Made by a program: the position numbers and the translations under genes. From positions 62,001 through 126,000 of the forward strand of contig NZ_AMZO01000036.1 of the NCBI RefSeq assembly GCF_000331515.1: a stretch of 64,000 nucleotides of DNA, read 5' to 3'. The notes beneath the pieces were generated by a model. It ran no database searches. It worked only from the letters and a program-made list of their open reading frames with translations, and was not told where the DNA came from. Below, in pieces: positions 17,005 to 25,555 of the stretch; position 1 is the first letter of the stretch; each line of letters opens with the position of its first letter. The stretch is from Photobacterium marinum (GTDB lineage Bacteria > Pseudomonadota > Gammaproteobacteria > Enterobacterales > Vibrionaceae).

Positions 17005-18219
17005 ATGCACAACATCGGGATGTCATCCAAATTAAATAACGTCTGTTACGACATACGCGGGCCGGTCCTGAAACATGCCAAACGCATGGAAGAGGAAGGC
17101 CATAAGATTATGAAACTGAATATCGGCAACCCTGCGCCGTTCGGTTTCGATGCCCCGGATGAAATCCTGGTAGACGTGATCCGTAATTTGCCTACCTCAC
17201 AGGGCTACTGTGACTCCAAAGGCATTTACCCGGCACGTAAGGCCGTTGTGCAGCATTACCAAAAGCGCGGTATGCTGGATCTGGATGTTGAAGACGTCTA
17301 CATCGGTAACGGTGTTTCAGAGTTGATCATGATGTCGATGCAGGCATTGATTAACAATAGCGACGAAATTCTGGTTCCGGCACCGGACTACCCGCTGTGG
17401 ACCGCTGCGGTTTCCCTGTCTGGCGGTAAAGCGGTTCACTACATCTGTGACGAAGAAGCCGACTGGTATCCAGACCTCGACGATATCCGCAAAAAGATCA
17501 CACCGAATACACGCGGTATCGTACTGATTAACCCGAACAACCCGACCGGAGCCGTATACAGCCGGGATTTTCTGCTGGAAGTGGTCGAAATCGCCCGTCA
17601 GCACAAGCTGATTATTTTTGCCGATGAGATTTATGACAAAATCCTTTACGAAGGAGCCCAGCATACATCTATAGCGGCCCTGGCACCGGATGTATTCTGC
17701 GTCACTTTCAACGGCCTATCGAAATCATACCGAGTCTGTGGTTTCCGCTCCGGCTGGATGATCCTATCCGGACCAAGGCACCTGGCAAAAGGCTACATTG
17801 AGGGACTGGAAATGCTCTCTTCAATGCGACTGTGTGCCAACGTACCAATGCAGCACGCAATTCAGACAGCCCTTGGCGGTTATCAGAGCATCAATGAACT
17901 GATCCTGCCCGGCGGTCGCCTGCTGGAACAACGCAATAAAGCCTATGAGATGCTGACGGCGATTCCAGGAGTGAGCTGTGTCAAACCGAAAGGTGCGCTG
18001 TACCTTTTCCCTAAACTGGATCAGAAGAAATTCAATATCATTAATGATGAAAGAATGGCGCTGGACTTCTTACACCAGGAAAAAGTCCTGATCGTGCACG
18101 GCACCGGCTTTAACTGGAAAAAACCGGATCATTTCCGCATCGTTACCCTGCCGCGAGTGGACGATCTGGAGGTGGCAATTGGTCGACTGGAACGCTTCCT
18201 GCACAACTACCGTCAGTAA
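17005..18219 (+). CDS. alaA: Glutamate-pyruvate aminotransferase AlaA
   Basis: PLP-dependent class I aminotransferase making alanine from pyruvate and glutamate. The 404-aa protein closely follows E. coli AlaA: KLNIGNPAPFGFDAPDEIL, LPTSQGYCDSKGIYPARKAV, LINPNNPTGAVYS, IIFADEIYDKILYEGA, and the PLP-lysine motif NGLSKSYRVCGFRSGWM. The C-terminus ends with HFRIVTLPRVDDLEVAI. The ATG at 17005 has AGGAA about 9 bases upstream; an in-frame TTG at 16987 is less likely. A strong terminator follows. Confidence 0.95.
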   Translation: MHNIGMSSKLNNVCYDIRGPVLKHAKRMEEEGHKIMKLNIGNPAPFGFDAPDEILVDVIRNLPTSQGYCDSKGIYPARKAVVQHYQKRGMLDLDVEDVYIGNGVSELIMMSMQALINNSDEILVPAPDYPLWTAAVSLSGGKAVHYICDEEADWYPDLDDIRKKITPNTRGIVLINPNNPTGAVYSRDFLLEVVEIARQHKLIIFADEIYDKILYEGAQHTSIAALAPDVFCVTFNGLSKSYRVCGFRSGWMILSGPRHLAKGYIEGLEMLSSMRLCANVPMQHAIQTALGGYQSINELILPGGRLLEQRNKAYEMLTAIPGVSCVKPKGALYLFPKLDQKKFNIINDERMALDFLHQEKVLIVHGTGFNWKKPDHFRIVTLPRVDDLEVAIGRLERFLHNYRQ

Positions 18220-18240
18220 CTGTATTTCAGCTCTCATCAT

Positions 18241-18266
18241 AAGCCTCAGTTTTACTGAGGCTTTTT
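18241..18266 (+). terminator. alaA terminator
   Basis: AAGCCTCAGT and ACTGAGGCTT are inverted around TTT and followed by a T-run, 21 bases after the alaA stop. Confidence 0.9.
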
Positions 18267-18420
18267 TACCTCCACGATATTTCTGTTACCTTTATAGCTA
18301 GCTATAAGAAAAATGTTTAACCGATAACAGCAAGTTACCCGGGAAAACAATTGAAATGGGTCAAACGGAAACCACTATCGACCCGAGAATTATCGCTCCT
18401 GACTGCCAAGAAGTACCGAT

Positions 18421-18654
18421 ATGGAAAAAAGTCACTTTTTTGCCCACCTGGCACGGATGAAACTCATTCAGCGCTGGCCGCTGATGCGATGCGTTTCGTC
18501 TGAAAATATCTCAGAACACAGCCTGCAGGTAGCATTCGTTGCCCATGCCCTTGCTCTGATCAAAAACCGTAAATTCGGTGGCAACACTAACCCTGAGCGC
18601 GTTGCCCTGCTGGCAATGTTTCACGACAGCAGCGAAGTGTTAACCGGTGATTAG
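18421..18654 (+). pseudogene. yfbR: 5' fragment of yfbR, interrupted by a mobile element after codon 77
   Basis: YfbR is an HD-domain 5'-deoxynucleotidase acting on deoxynucleoside monophosphates. This fragment encodes residues 1-77 (MEKSHFFAHL... to VLTGD) with RW at 18-19, H33, the H68-D69 pair, E72 and D77 in the E. coli positions. It then reads a TAG supplied by the element at 18652-18654. The rest, residues 78-194, lies at 32410-32763 in the matching frame. The fragment lacks the conserved C-terminal metal ligand Asp (D137 in E. coli numbering) and is unlikely to be active alone. Removing 18652-32409 restores the gene exactly. Confidence 0.95.
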
Positions 18655-18658
18655 TTCG
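18645..18658. repeat. attL: CGGTGA(T) spacer plus element arm TTAGTTCG
   Basis: The left junction reads yfbR...CGGTGA then TTAGTTCG. CGGTGAT (18645-18651) is repeated directly at the right end. The 8-mer arm is the exact inverse of CGAACTAA at the right end. Confidence 0.85.
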
Positions 18659-18686
18659 GTTTCTTATTTTTGCGTCGCACCTTGAC

Positions 18687-18694
18687 TTAGTTCG
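18687..18694 (+). repeat. Subterminal copy of the arm sequence TTAGTTCG
   Basis: A second TTAGTTCG, in the same orientation as the left-end arm, lies 36 bases inside the element. It falls in the promoter region of the element operon and may be an accessory recombinase-binding site. Confidence 0.55.
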
Positions 18695-18696
18695 CA

Positions 18697-18723
18697 TTTA
18701 CACAAACAGTTACGCGCTATAAT
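18697..18723 (+). promoter_or_regulatory. Candidate promoter of the element operon
   Basis: A consensus -10 TATAAT is at 18718-18723. The best -35 is TTTACA at 18697-18702 with a short 15-base spacer. A good TTGACT at 18682-18687 is too far upstream to pair with this -10. The arm copy TTAGTTCG at 18687-18694 touches this region. Confidence 0.55.
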
Positions 18724-18750
18724 ACCAAGTGACTAACAGGAGGTTTAATT

Positions 18751-19347
18751 ATGCAACAACAAAGTACATTCATGGCTTGGGTTACTCGGATGCCACTGAT
18801 CAAACGTTGGGCGTTAATGCACTGCTTTCAGGAAGAAAATGTCTCTGAACACTGTCATCAAGTTTCAGTAATCGCACACTTACTCACCGTTATTAAAAAT
18901 AAGCGGTATGGCGGTAATCTCAGCCCTGAGCGAGCAGCAGTTGTTGCGATCTATCATGAAATCTCAGAAACGAAACTTCAGGATATCAATTCTAAAACTA
19001 AATATCACAGCCCAGAGTTCACTACTGCATTTAAAAAACTAGAAGACTTGGCTGAGCGAGAATGCCTGGATACCCTGCCCGACGACTTACGCGAAGATTT
19101 TGCGGATTTGCTTATTCAGAAAAACGTCGATGCCGAGTACAAGGCCATTGTGAAGGCTGCTGATATTCTCTCTGCATACATCAAAACGATGAATGAGCTG
19201 AGGTTTCATAATGATGAATTCCACCACGTAAAAAAAGGCCTGGACTCTCGTATTAAAGAGCTGAAAGAGAAGATGCCTGAAGTTAAGGACTTCATGGACA
19301 TATTCTGCGATAGCTGCACAACCACCCTTGATAAAATTTCCGGATAA
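18751..19347 (+). CDS. Element-encoded divergent YfbR-like HD-domain protein with HE in place of HD
   Basis: A complete 198-aa homologue of the interrupted host gene, starting at an ATG with a strong AGGAGG. It keeps the family layout: RMPLIKRWALM (R19-W20), ENVSEHCHQV (H34), E73, D78 and VKAADILSAYIK (D138). The metal-binding H-D pair is H69-E70 (AIYHEISE), and the substrate-loop sequence that reads LTGD-PTP in YfbR is changed to LQDINSKT. It may be a replacement deoxynucleotidase with altered chemistry, or a repurposed regulator. It is 20 bases upstream of the first recombinase-fold gene and probably heads the recombination operon. The HD-to-HE change makes retained activity uncertain. Confidence 0.85.
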   Translation: MQQQSTFMAWVTRMPLIKRWALMHCFQEENVSEHCHQVSVIAHLLTVIKNKRYGGNLSPERAAVVAIYHEISETKLQDINSKTKYHSPEFTTAFKKLEDLAERECLDTLPDDLREDFADLLIQKNVDAEYKAIVKAADILSAYIKTMNELRFHNDEFHHVKKGLDSRIKELKEKMPEVKDFMDIFCDSCTTTLDKISG

Positions 19348-19367
19348 AACAAACTGCACAGGTAAGC

Positions 19368-21212
19368 ATGACAACCTTAAAGCAAGTGGCTGACAAGATA
19401 TTTGATAGCACAAAACCTTCTTCAGGTGACAGAAGAGCTGCAATAGCTTTTCAAGATTACCTGTCACTAACGGGAAAAAATGATGTGTTGGCATCAGAGT
19501 TTGGTGAATTTCAATTTATTGAATTCATTCAACACTTAACTTCTCAAAAGTCAACAAAAGCCAAATACGCCATCAGTGTTGCTGTAAGGCGATTGCTTGG
19601 AAAAGAGCATAAAAATGAGGTGGTCTTTCCAACAAATCCTAGCAAATGGCCAACTCCGCAGAAGCCCGATGCAGAACACTTCGAACCTCTTTCTACTGAA
19701 GAGCTTGAGATACTCAATTCATTTATAAAAAAGCATATCGATTTGGCTTATCATAAAGAGGAAGTATTTAAGGAATCGCTAACCAAGGGCGTTGTTAACA
19801 AAAAAATTGGAACTGATTTCTGGCGTCGTGAGAATCCAGACCCTAGTTTAAAGCGCTTTAGTAAGTGGAAAGGAAATCTGCGGGATACTATTGCTACTCT
19901 ATATTCAGGACACCCCGAGTTTCCTAATAATACTACCGATGATATGCAAAAAGTCGGCGGTAAGTACCACATCCCAAGAAATCTTGCATATACAGCGTTA
20001 AAGAACCCAATCACCACCGTCATGAAAAGATTGTCGGTACAGAACATTAATACATTTACACCGTTCATGACTGACGCCCCAAATCTAATTTTAGCCGACG
20101 TCCTAACATACATCTACCCAGATATACTGGAACTTGCGGCAATAAAAATTGCCATATGCCTAGAAACAGCTTGGTCTCCGGATATTGTAGAAAGAATTGA
20201 TCCTAACGATTTCATCTATGATCCCATACCAATAGATGGCAACTGGGTATTCATAAAAGCCCCCAAAGAAAAGGGAGCTGCTATAAACACAAATACAAAC
20301 ATCCGCGAACAGCGCATCATGATTCACCCGAGCTCCAAGAGCAACACTCACAGCGCCTATAACTTAATTAAGCTTCTAGTTAAAAGAACATCTAGGTTAC
20401 GCCATGGCTCTTTATATGATAAAGCAGTCAAAGAAATTAATGGGTATCCGTCATTCGTTAGTCTAACTACTAATGCTGGAATCAAAATTGTAGCTCAACA
20501 TCCTGAACGAGGGGATATTAACAGAGGCGCACAAAATAAACAGGTTCAAAAAGAATTAGGATACAAGCTTGACCTTCGTCAACTTAGACCAACTCGATTA
20601 TACCTTAATGAAAAAGAACATAAGCTTCCTCTACTATTACAAGTGGCCTTATTTGGACATTCATCATCTGCTATAACAGATGAAGTGTACAAAGGAAATG
20701 CACATTTCCAACAAATTAGAAAAGATAAACTAGCCGTTGAACTAAATGCTATTTGTGAAAGCATTGGCGACGGCTCTTTCAAAGGGAAACTCATCCCATT
20801 AAGAAGAAAAACAAGCATAAAGAAAAAGATATTAAATATTTTTACAAATCAAAATGGAGAATCACCGCTGGCTATCTGTAATGACCCTTTCTCCCCAGAT
20901 TGGCAATTATCAGACGAAATAGGAGCTCGACCATCCCCAATGCCTTGTAAACAATTCAATAAATGTCTTATATGCTCTCAATCCTCAGTAACAAATGACA
21001 ACATTCCGTTTGTAGTAGATAGATATCTTTACCTGGATCAAATTCGGCGCTCAATTCGAGCCGCCCAGTTTGATTCAATATACCGTGACGAGTACGAAGC
21101 AGCAAAAGAGGTTGTCGAATCATGGCCATACCAAGAAGAAATCAGCGAAGCTGAATTAAGAAATGCCATTGATGGATACTTGCTTCCACCCGTTATCTCG
21201 GAGTGTAACTAA
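19368..21212 (+). CDS. Degenerate tyrosine-recombinase-fold protein, 614 aa
   Basis: The C-terminal half resembles a tyrosine-recombinase catalytic domain: RQLRPTR (R404, R407) stands where H-X2-R is expected, followed by LFGHSS (H431) and DEVYKG (Y441). The box I arginine is not apparent; the corresponding helix reads CLETAWSPDIVERI instead of a TGLR motif. It therefore probably lacks full catalytic competence and may be a structural partner of the active enzymes. A late cysteine cluster (CKQFNKCLIC, near residues 527-536) suggests zinc binding. The stop overlaps the next ATG (TAATG). AGGTAAGC precedes the start. Confidence 0.72.
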   Translation: MTTLKQVADKIFDSTKPSSGDRRAAIAFQDYLSLTGKNDVLASEFGEFQFIEFIQHLTSQKSTKAKYAISVAVRRLLGKEHKNEVVFPTNPSKWPTPQKPDAEHFEPLSTEELEILNSFIKKHIDLAYHKEEVFKESLTKGVVNKKIGTDFWRRENPDPSLKRFSKWKGNLRDTIATLYSGHPEFPNNTTDDMQKVGGKYHIPRNLAYTALKNPITTVMKRLSVQNINTFTPFMTDAPNLILADVLTYIYPDILELAAIKIAICLETAWSPDIVERIDPNDFIYDPIPIDGNWVFIKAPKEKGAAINTNTNIREQRIMIHPSSKSNTHSAYNLIKLLVKRTSRLRHGSLYDKAVKEINGYPSFVSLTTNAGIKIVAQHPERGDINRGAQNKQVQKELGYKLDLRQLRPTRLYLNEKEHKLPLLLQVALFGHSSSAITDEVYKGNAHFQQIRKDKLAVELNAICESIGDGSFKGKLIPLRRKTSIKKKILNIFTNQNGESPLAICNDPFSPDWQLSDEIGARPSPMPCKQFNKCLICSQSSVTNDNIPFVVDRYLYLDQIRRSIRAAQFDSIYRDEYEAAKEVVESWPYQEEISEAELRNAIDGYLLPPVISECN

Positions 21213-23176
21213 TGAAACTAGCGAATTTAATTAACTTTAGCGAAGCAGATTTAGAACAAGATATTGAAATCATGGATGGACTTTCCTTTCATGAAAATTT
21301 ATGGAAAATTCAATATGCGCAATCAGAGCACATCACTATCAACTTCAAAAGGATTGTTGGGAATGGTGATTTATCTGATTGTCGAGATTTGACCATCTTG
21401 ATAAAGATACTCACATATTATAATTTCCCAAAACTAGTCAATTTAAACTTAACAAGTTGGTCTACTACAGAGGGCCGTTTTTCCCATTTTGTAAACACCG
21501 CCAAACATTTCTTGTTGGAAAGTGGTTTTACATCAAGAGTGATGTTGTCAAACATAACGCTTGAACAATGCCAGAATTATATTGAAAAGTGCAAAACCCT
21601 TTGTGAGAGTAATGTTAAGGGAGCTGTTTTTAAATTTGATAGTGCAATTACGTTCTTTGACCAATGGGCTGAACTAACTGAACGAGGGCTATTGCCTGTC
21701 GGATTTAGACTTGAATATGACAAACATTCAATTCTGAGCAAGGACAAACGCTCAGAACTCTATAACTTTAGGGAAAGTTTGATTGATTCATGGTCACCGC
21801 TTGAAGCAGAGGTAATCAAACCAGTCTTCGATGAATCAGTCCGATATATCAGAGAGTTTGCTCCAACAATCATCAGTTGCTCCGACCTACTAAATGCTAG
21901 GGATAGAAATAGTGGTAAAGAACAAACACCAGTTCAAGTCCGAAAAGATGGGCGAACAAAAGAGTTGTTTAAAACGTTACGTAACATGTCTATTCCTGAA
22001 CTCTCTGATGGAATAAAGCTTTTTAACTTTACCCCAATTACCCAAAGAGTTAAATCTGGAGGATATGCTTGCGGCTGGCAAGATCGCACAACGATTGAAA
22101 TCGGTGAGGTACGGCCGGCAGTTATCAAACTTAAACGCTGTTGTGTATTTATCATTGGTCTATTCACCGGATTAAGACGCCGTGAAATTGCAGCACTATT
22201 AGCAAAGCCAGCTCACAAGAGAAACGATTCCATGTACCTGGATATTGTGCGCTTTAAAACTGCTTCAGACTCTGACGAAGAGGGTGAAGCCGACACTATC
22301 CCTGTTCCTGACATTGTTGCCGAGGCTATCGATGTATTAATTAAACTCTTTGCTGACAACCGTAAAGAGCTAAATAGCGAATACTTGCTAGTTACCGATA
22401 TCATCACCAGAAAACGTTTTGAAAAGGTGAAAATAAGTACAATTTCCAAAGATATCCAAGGTCTTGTAGAAGAAGTTACTGGTAAAAGTGATGCCTCACC
22501 GCACCAGTTGAGGAAGTCTATCGCGTGGTTGCTGATTTCAAGAAGCGAATCAAATGTAGACTTGATTCGCCAACTGTTCGGTCACAAAAGTTATGGCATG
22601 ACCTTGCGTTACATCATGCGAAACGATCTAATGGTTGCAAGTGTAATTGAGCTAATAGAGCACAATTATACCGAGGAGCTAAAGGATATTTTTGAAGCAA
22701 TCAGTAACAACAAAACCTCCGGCGAGCTTTCAGATAAAATCAAAAAAAGAATGGAAGTGCAGCAATACAAAGGCCAGGTTTTGGCGACTGATATTGAAAC
22801 ATATGTCCGTGAATCCTTGCAGGCTGGAGTTCCCCTATTTGTGTCAAGGGTTCCAATTGGTGGTTTCTGCATGAAGTCTGGGGAGGAAGATACTCCCCCA
22901 CCTTGTATGGCGAAAACAGGTTCGGGTATGCCGAAGGTAGAGTTCTGTGATTATAAGCGCTGCAAGCACTTGATTTATAATGAAGAATCAGTATCCAACA
23001 TTCAATCTCAAATTCGTTACTACCAGCAAAAGTTGAGCTACCTAGATGAAAGTAGCAACGAAAGTGTTGTGGCTCATTATGAGAACGAAATCCTAGAGCA
23101 CCAAGAGCTTCTTAAACGACTTGGCTCTCAGAAACCAGTGTTTGATGATGCAGAGCTAACTGTAGGAGCAGTGTAA
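21212..23176 (+). CDS. Large tyrosine recombinase, 654 aa
   Basis: All catalytic residues are visible: R322 in FTGLRRREI, H431 and R434 in SPHQLRKS, H458 in LFGHKSYG and Y467 in LRYIMRN, nine residues after the His. A long N-terminal region (about 1-300) should include the core-binding domain. The C-terminus has a cysteine-rich segment (GGFCMKSGEED, PPPCMAK, EFCDYKRCKHL) and then a predicted coiled coil, recalling the large TnpB-type recombinases of Tn554-like elements. It probably performs strand exchange at the attachment sites. It is coupled on both sides by TAATG junctions. Confidence 0.88.
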   Translation: MKLANLINFSEADLEQDIEIMDGLSFHENLWKIQYAQSEHITINFKRIVGNGDLSDCRDLTILIKILTYYNFPKLVNLNLTSWSTTEGRFSHFVNTAKHFLLESGFTSRVMLSNITLEQCQNYIEKCKTLCESNVKGAVFKFDSAITFFDQWAELTERGLLPVGFRLEYDKHSILSKDKRSELYNFRESLIDSWSPLEAEVIKPVFDESVRYIREFAPTIISCSDLLNARDRNSGKEQTPVQVRKDGRTKELFKTLRNMSIPELSDGIKLFNFTPITQRVKSGGYACGWQDRTTIEIGEVRPAVIKLKRCCVFIIGLFTGLRRREIAALLAKPAHKRNDSMYLDIVRFKTASDSDEEGEADTIPVPDIVAEAIDVLIKLFADNRKELNSEYLLVTDIITRKRFEKVKISTISKDIQGLVEEVTGKSDASPHQLRKSIAWLLISRSESNVDLIRQLFGHKSYGMTLRYIMRNDLMVASVIELIEHNYTEELKDIFEAISNNKTSGELSDKIKKRMEVQQYKGQVLATDIETYVRESLQAGVPLFVSRVPIGGFCMKSGEEDTPPPCMAKTGSGMPKVEFCDYKRCKHLIYNEESVSNIQSQIRYYQQKLSYLDESSNESVVAHYENEILEHQELLKRLGSQKPVFDDAELTVGAV

Positions 23177-24276
23177 TGGATGTTCAAGAGCAGGATGTTG
23201 TAAGGGCGATTGATTTACTTAAATCCTTAGACACTTTCACTGTATCCAAACTTGCAGAACACCTTGGTGTGTCTCGATCTACTCTATACAAAGAATTCCG
23301 CCACCTGCTACCTGAGCGGTCTAATGTTACTGAGAACAAGGTGAAGAAGGCGGTGTTGACCCTGCAAGGACGAACGGGACGCACATCATTGACGATCTCA
23401 GAAGTCGCAAAGGAGGCAGGGGTTGCACGACAGAGTATCTCCAGAGACTATAAGCATCTTATCCCAATGATTCAGGGGAAAAGTCCCGTTGATGTTATTC
23501 CTGATCATAGTGTCAAACTAGAGGAAAAGGTGCGGAAGCTTGAGGGTGAGCTCCTTTCCGTAAAAGAACAGGGGGAGGAAGCTTTTGCTGACTTTCAACT
23601 AAAAGTCTATTCAGACCTAATGAAGCAAGATATTACCACTTTTAATGCCCAAAAGGACAAGGCAAGTGTCATTAAACTACAGAATCAGAACGATGAAATA
23701 ACTCGCATTAATCGTGAACAATTAAGTGAGTTAGCTGAATTACGCTCTCAACTGTTGGAGTACAAAAGAAAGTCTCAACAAAACATATCAGGGTGCCATG
23801 TACTTGCTCATGTGAAAGCCGACTATAGCGCCATTTCTGCGCATATGGATACAGCGAGCACAATGAAACTGTTCTTTGAGGCTGAAGAACAAAATATACA
23901 AAAAGCCATCGATGCGTGCTTTGCGTCTAAACCTGATGCAATTGTCTTCTTTCAGCCGTTCCTGAGCTGTAGTTTTGACAGTCTGGGGATAGCTCTTACT
24001 GAAGGAGATGTAATTATTGTCGAAAGTAATTTCCCAAAAGCAAAGCACTTCCAGGCCCTTCTAAAGAACATTACCGATATACCTGTTCATGCCATCTCTG
24101 CAAAAGGGCATGAAACCAACTTAGCGAAATTTTATTGCCGTCAGCATTACCAAAACATGTTCAATGACGAATTTATTGATCGGTTATATCAGCTTCTTGC
24201 TTACCCAGAACAAGAGGATGGCTTTAGATCTGTCACTAAAGTGAAACCAAAACCTCAACTGACAGTGGTGGCTTAA
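23176..24276 (+). CDS. Double helix-turn-helix coiled-coil accessory protein, 366 aa
   Basis: Two HTH segments lie near the N-terminus: FTVSKLAEHLGVSRSTLYKEFRHL (about residues 23-46) and LTISEVAKEAGVARQSISRDYKHL (about 73-96). A coiled-coil region follows (about 112-200, with KLEEKVRKLEGELLSVKE and later Q/E-rich heptads). The C-terminal 160 residues (from about ISGCHVLAHVKADY) form a domain I do not recognise, with alternating strand- and helix-like segments (DAIVFFQPFLS, GDVIIVESNF). A DNA-binding directionality or architectural factor for recombination is plausible. It starts at the TAATG overlap with the recombinase gene and ends one base before the next ATG. Confidence 0.75.
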   Translation: MDVQEQDVVRAIDLLKSLDTFTVSKLAEHLGVSRSTLYKEFRHLLPERSNVTENKVKKAVLTLQGRTGRTSLTISEVAKEAGVARQSISRDYKHLIPMIQGKSPVDVIPDHSVKLEEKVRKLEGELLSVKEQGEEAFADFQLKVYSDLMKQDITTFNAQKDKASVIKLQNQNDEITRINREQLSELAELRSQLLEYKRKSQQNISGCHVLAHVKADYSAISAHMDTASTMKLFFEAEEQNIQKAIDACFASKPDAIVFFQPFLSCSFDSLGIALTEGDVIIVESNFPKAKHFQALLKNITDIPVHAISAKGHETNLAKFYCRQHYQNMFNDEFIDRLYQLLAYPEQEDGFRSVTKVKPKPQLTVVA

Positions 24277-24277
24277 A

Positions 24278-25555
24278 ATGAATATTGAGCGCCCATTAAT
24301 CACATATCAGCACGAACGCAAAGAAGTAACTCATCACATCCTGACATTGCACAGCGATAACACCATCATCTTAATGAGTGCTGTAAATCTTTTTCTCAAA
24401 GAGAAAGCATATAAAAGCGTTAAAACCAGTGAAAGATATTCATCTGCAATCAAACGATTTTTTGAGTTCATCATCAATAACAATGAACAAGCATCACTCA
24501 ACTTTTGGAGAGAAGTTCAAGAAGGTGACATTCGAGAGTGGCAAGGTTCCATAGTACAGAACAGAGACAAAAGCCATAAACAAAAGCCAAGTGATAAAAC
24601 AATATACGCAGATGCATGCATTGTGTTTGACTTTTATTGTTGGGTACGGAGGAACGGATTCCCCACCCTTATTAATGAATCAGAAACCGAATGGAAGTAT
24701 AACTACAGAGATGAGAGCAGGCTTTTATCGAGCAAAAACATCTTGTCTGGAAATAACCCAGGCTATGCAAATATCGACACTGGTAATAAGCGAAGCCGCA
24801 ATTCTGACAGTAACAAAAAAGTAACCATTATGAGCACGGAGAATATAAAACAATTATCATTAGCATATAACGATCCAGTTTACTCTGTAATGTTTCTTTT
24901 AGCTCTGGCAACCGGAATGCGCGAACAAGGCGTTTGTTCTTTTCCATACATTGGATACGGAATCAATGGACACATTCGACCATATCCAGATATTACAAAG
25001 ACAATCCCAAAAGATCCAAAAGGCAAGCATCCCAAAACTTTCGATTTCACTGTCATTGAAAAAGGAAGCAAGATTAGAACATTAAAAGTCAATATGGCTG
25101 CATGGAAAGTAATTTGCAAAACTTACATGCCTTTATATTACGAAAGAAGAAAATTGTTCGAGAAAAAACATCCAGACAAAAATGCGAATGCTTTTTTCTT
25201 CCTCAATAAGGCTGGAAATCCAGTAACACCAAAAATGGTCGCTGATAGGACTTATACTGCGAAGCAAAAACTTGAACATTTCGACTGGTCATTTCATAGC
25301 TCTAGAGACTGGTACGCAACCATGTTTATTATCAAACATCTGACTAGGGATAAAATTGACGCATCACACTATGATGCTGCTATCGAAGACGCTTTAAGAA
25401 GGCAATTGGGTCACAGCGATATCAGGACGACGTATATGAATTATGTACGAACCGCCTCTATATTATTAGCTACGCAAAATGGTGATCTCGATTTTTCATT
25501 GGGCAAAGGTGATGATTTCTGGGGAGATATTACTAAAGGGGCGACCAATGGCTAA
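24278..25555 (+). CDS. Second intact tyrosine recombinase, 425 aa
   Basis: Catalytic residues: R215 in ATGMREQG, H340 and R343 in FHSSRDW, H379 in QLGHSDIRTT, and candidate nucleophiles Y386 and Y389 in TTYMNYVR. The Tyr at His+10 (Y389) best fits the usual position, although +9 is standard. An N-terminal SAM-like core-binding region is seen at about 25-130 (VKTSERYSSAIKRFFEFI). With the 654-aa recombinase it gives the element two apparently active enzymes. The next gene overlaps it by 8 bases. Confidence 0.86.
   Translation: MNIERPLITYQHERKEVTHHILTLHSDNTIILMSAVNLFLKEKAYKSVKTSERYSSAIKRFFEFIINNNEQASLNFWREVQEGDIREWQGSIVQNRDKSHKQKPSDKTIYADACIVFDFYCWVRRNGFPTLINESETEWKYNYRDESRLLSSKNILSGNNPGYANIDTGNKRSRNSDSNKKVTIMSTENIKQLSLAYNDPVYSVMFLLALATGMREQGVCSFPYIGYGINGHIRPYPDITKTIPKDPKGKHPKTFDFTVIEKGSKIRTLKVNMAAWKVICKTYMPLYYERRKLFEKKHPDKNANAFFFLNKAGNPVTPKMVADRTYTAKQKLEHFDWSFHSSRDWYATMFIIKHLTRDKIDASHYDAAIEDALRRQLGHSDIRTTYMNYVRTASILLATQNGDLDFSLGKGDDFWGDITKGATNG

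Noticed and set aside
18751..19347. YfbR-like gene as a duplicate or assembly artefact of host yfbR
   Set aside because: It is strongly diverged at protein level and has its own promoter and ribosome site, so it is a distinct homologue.
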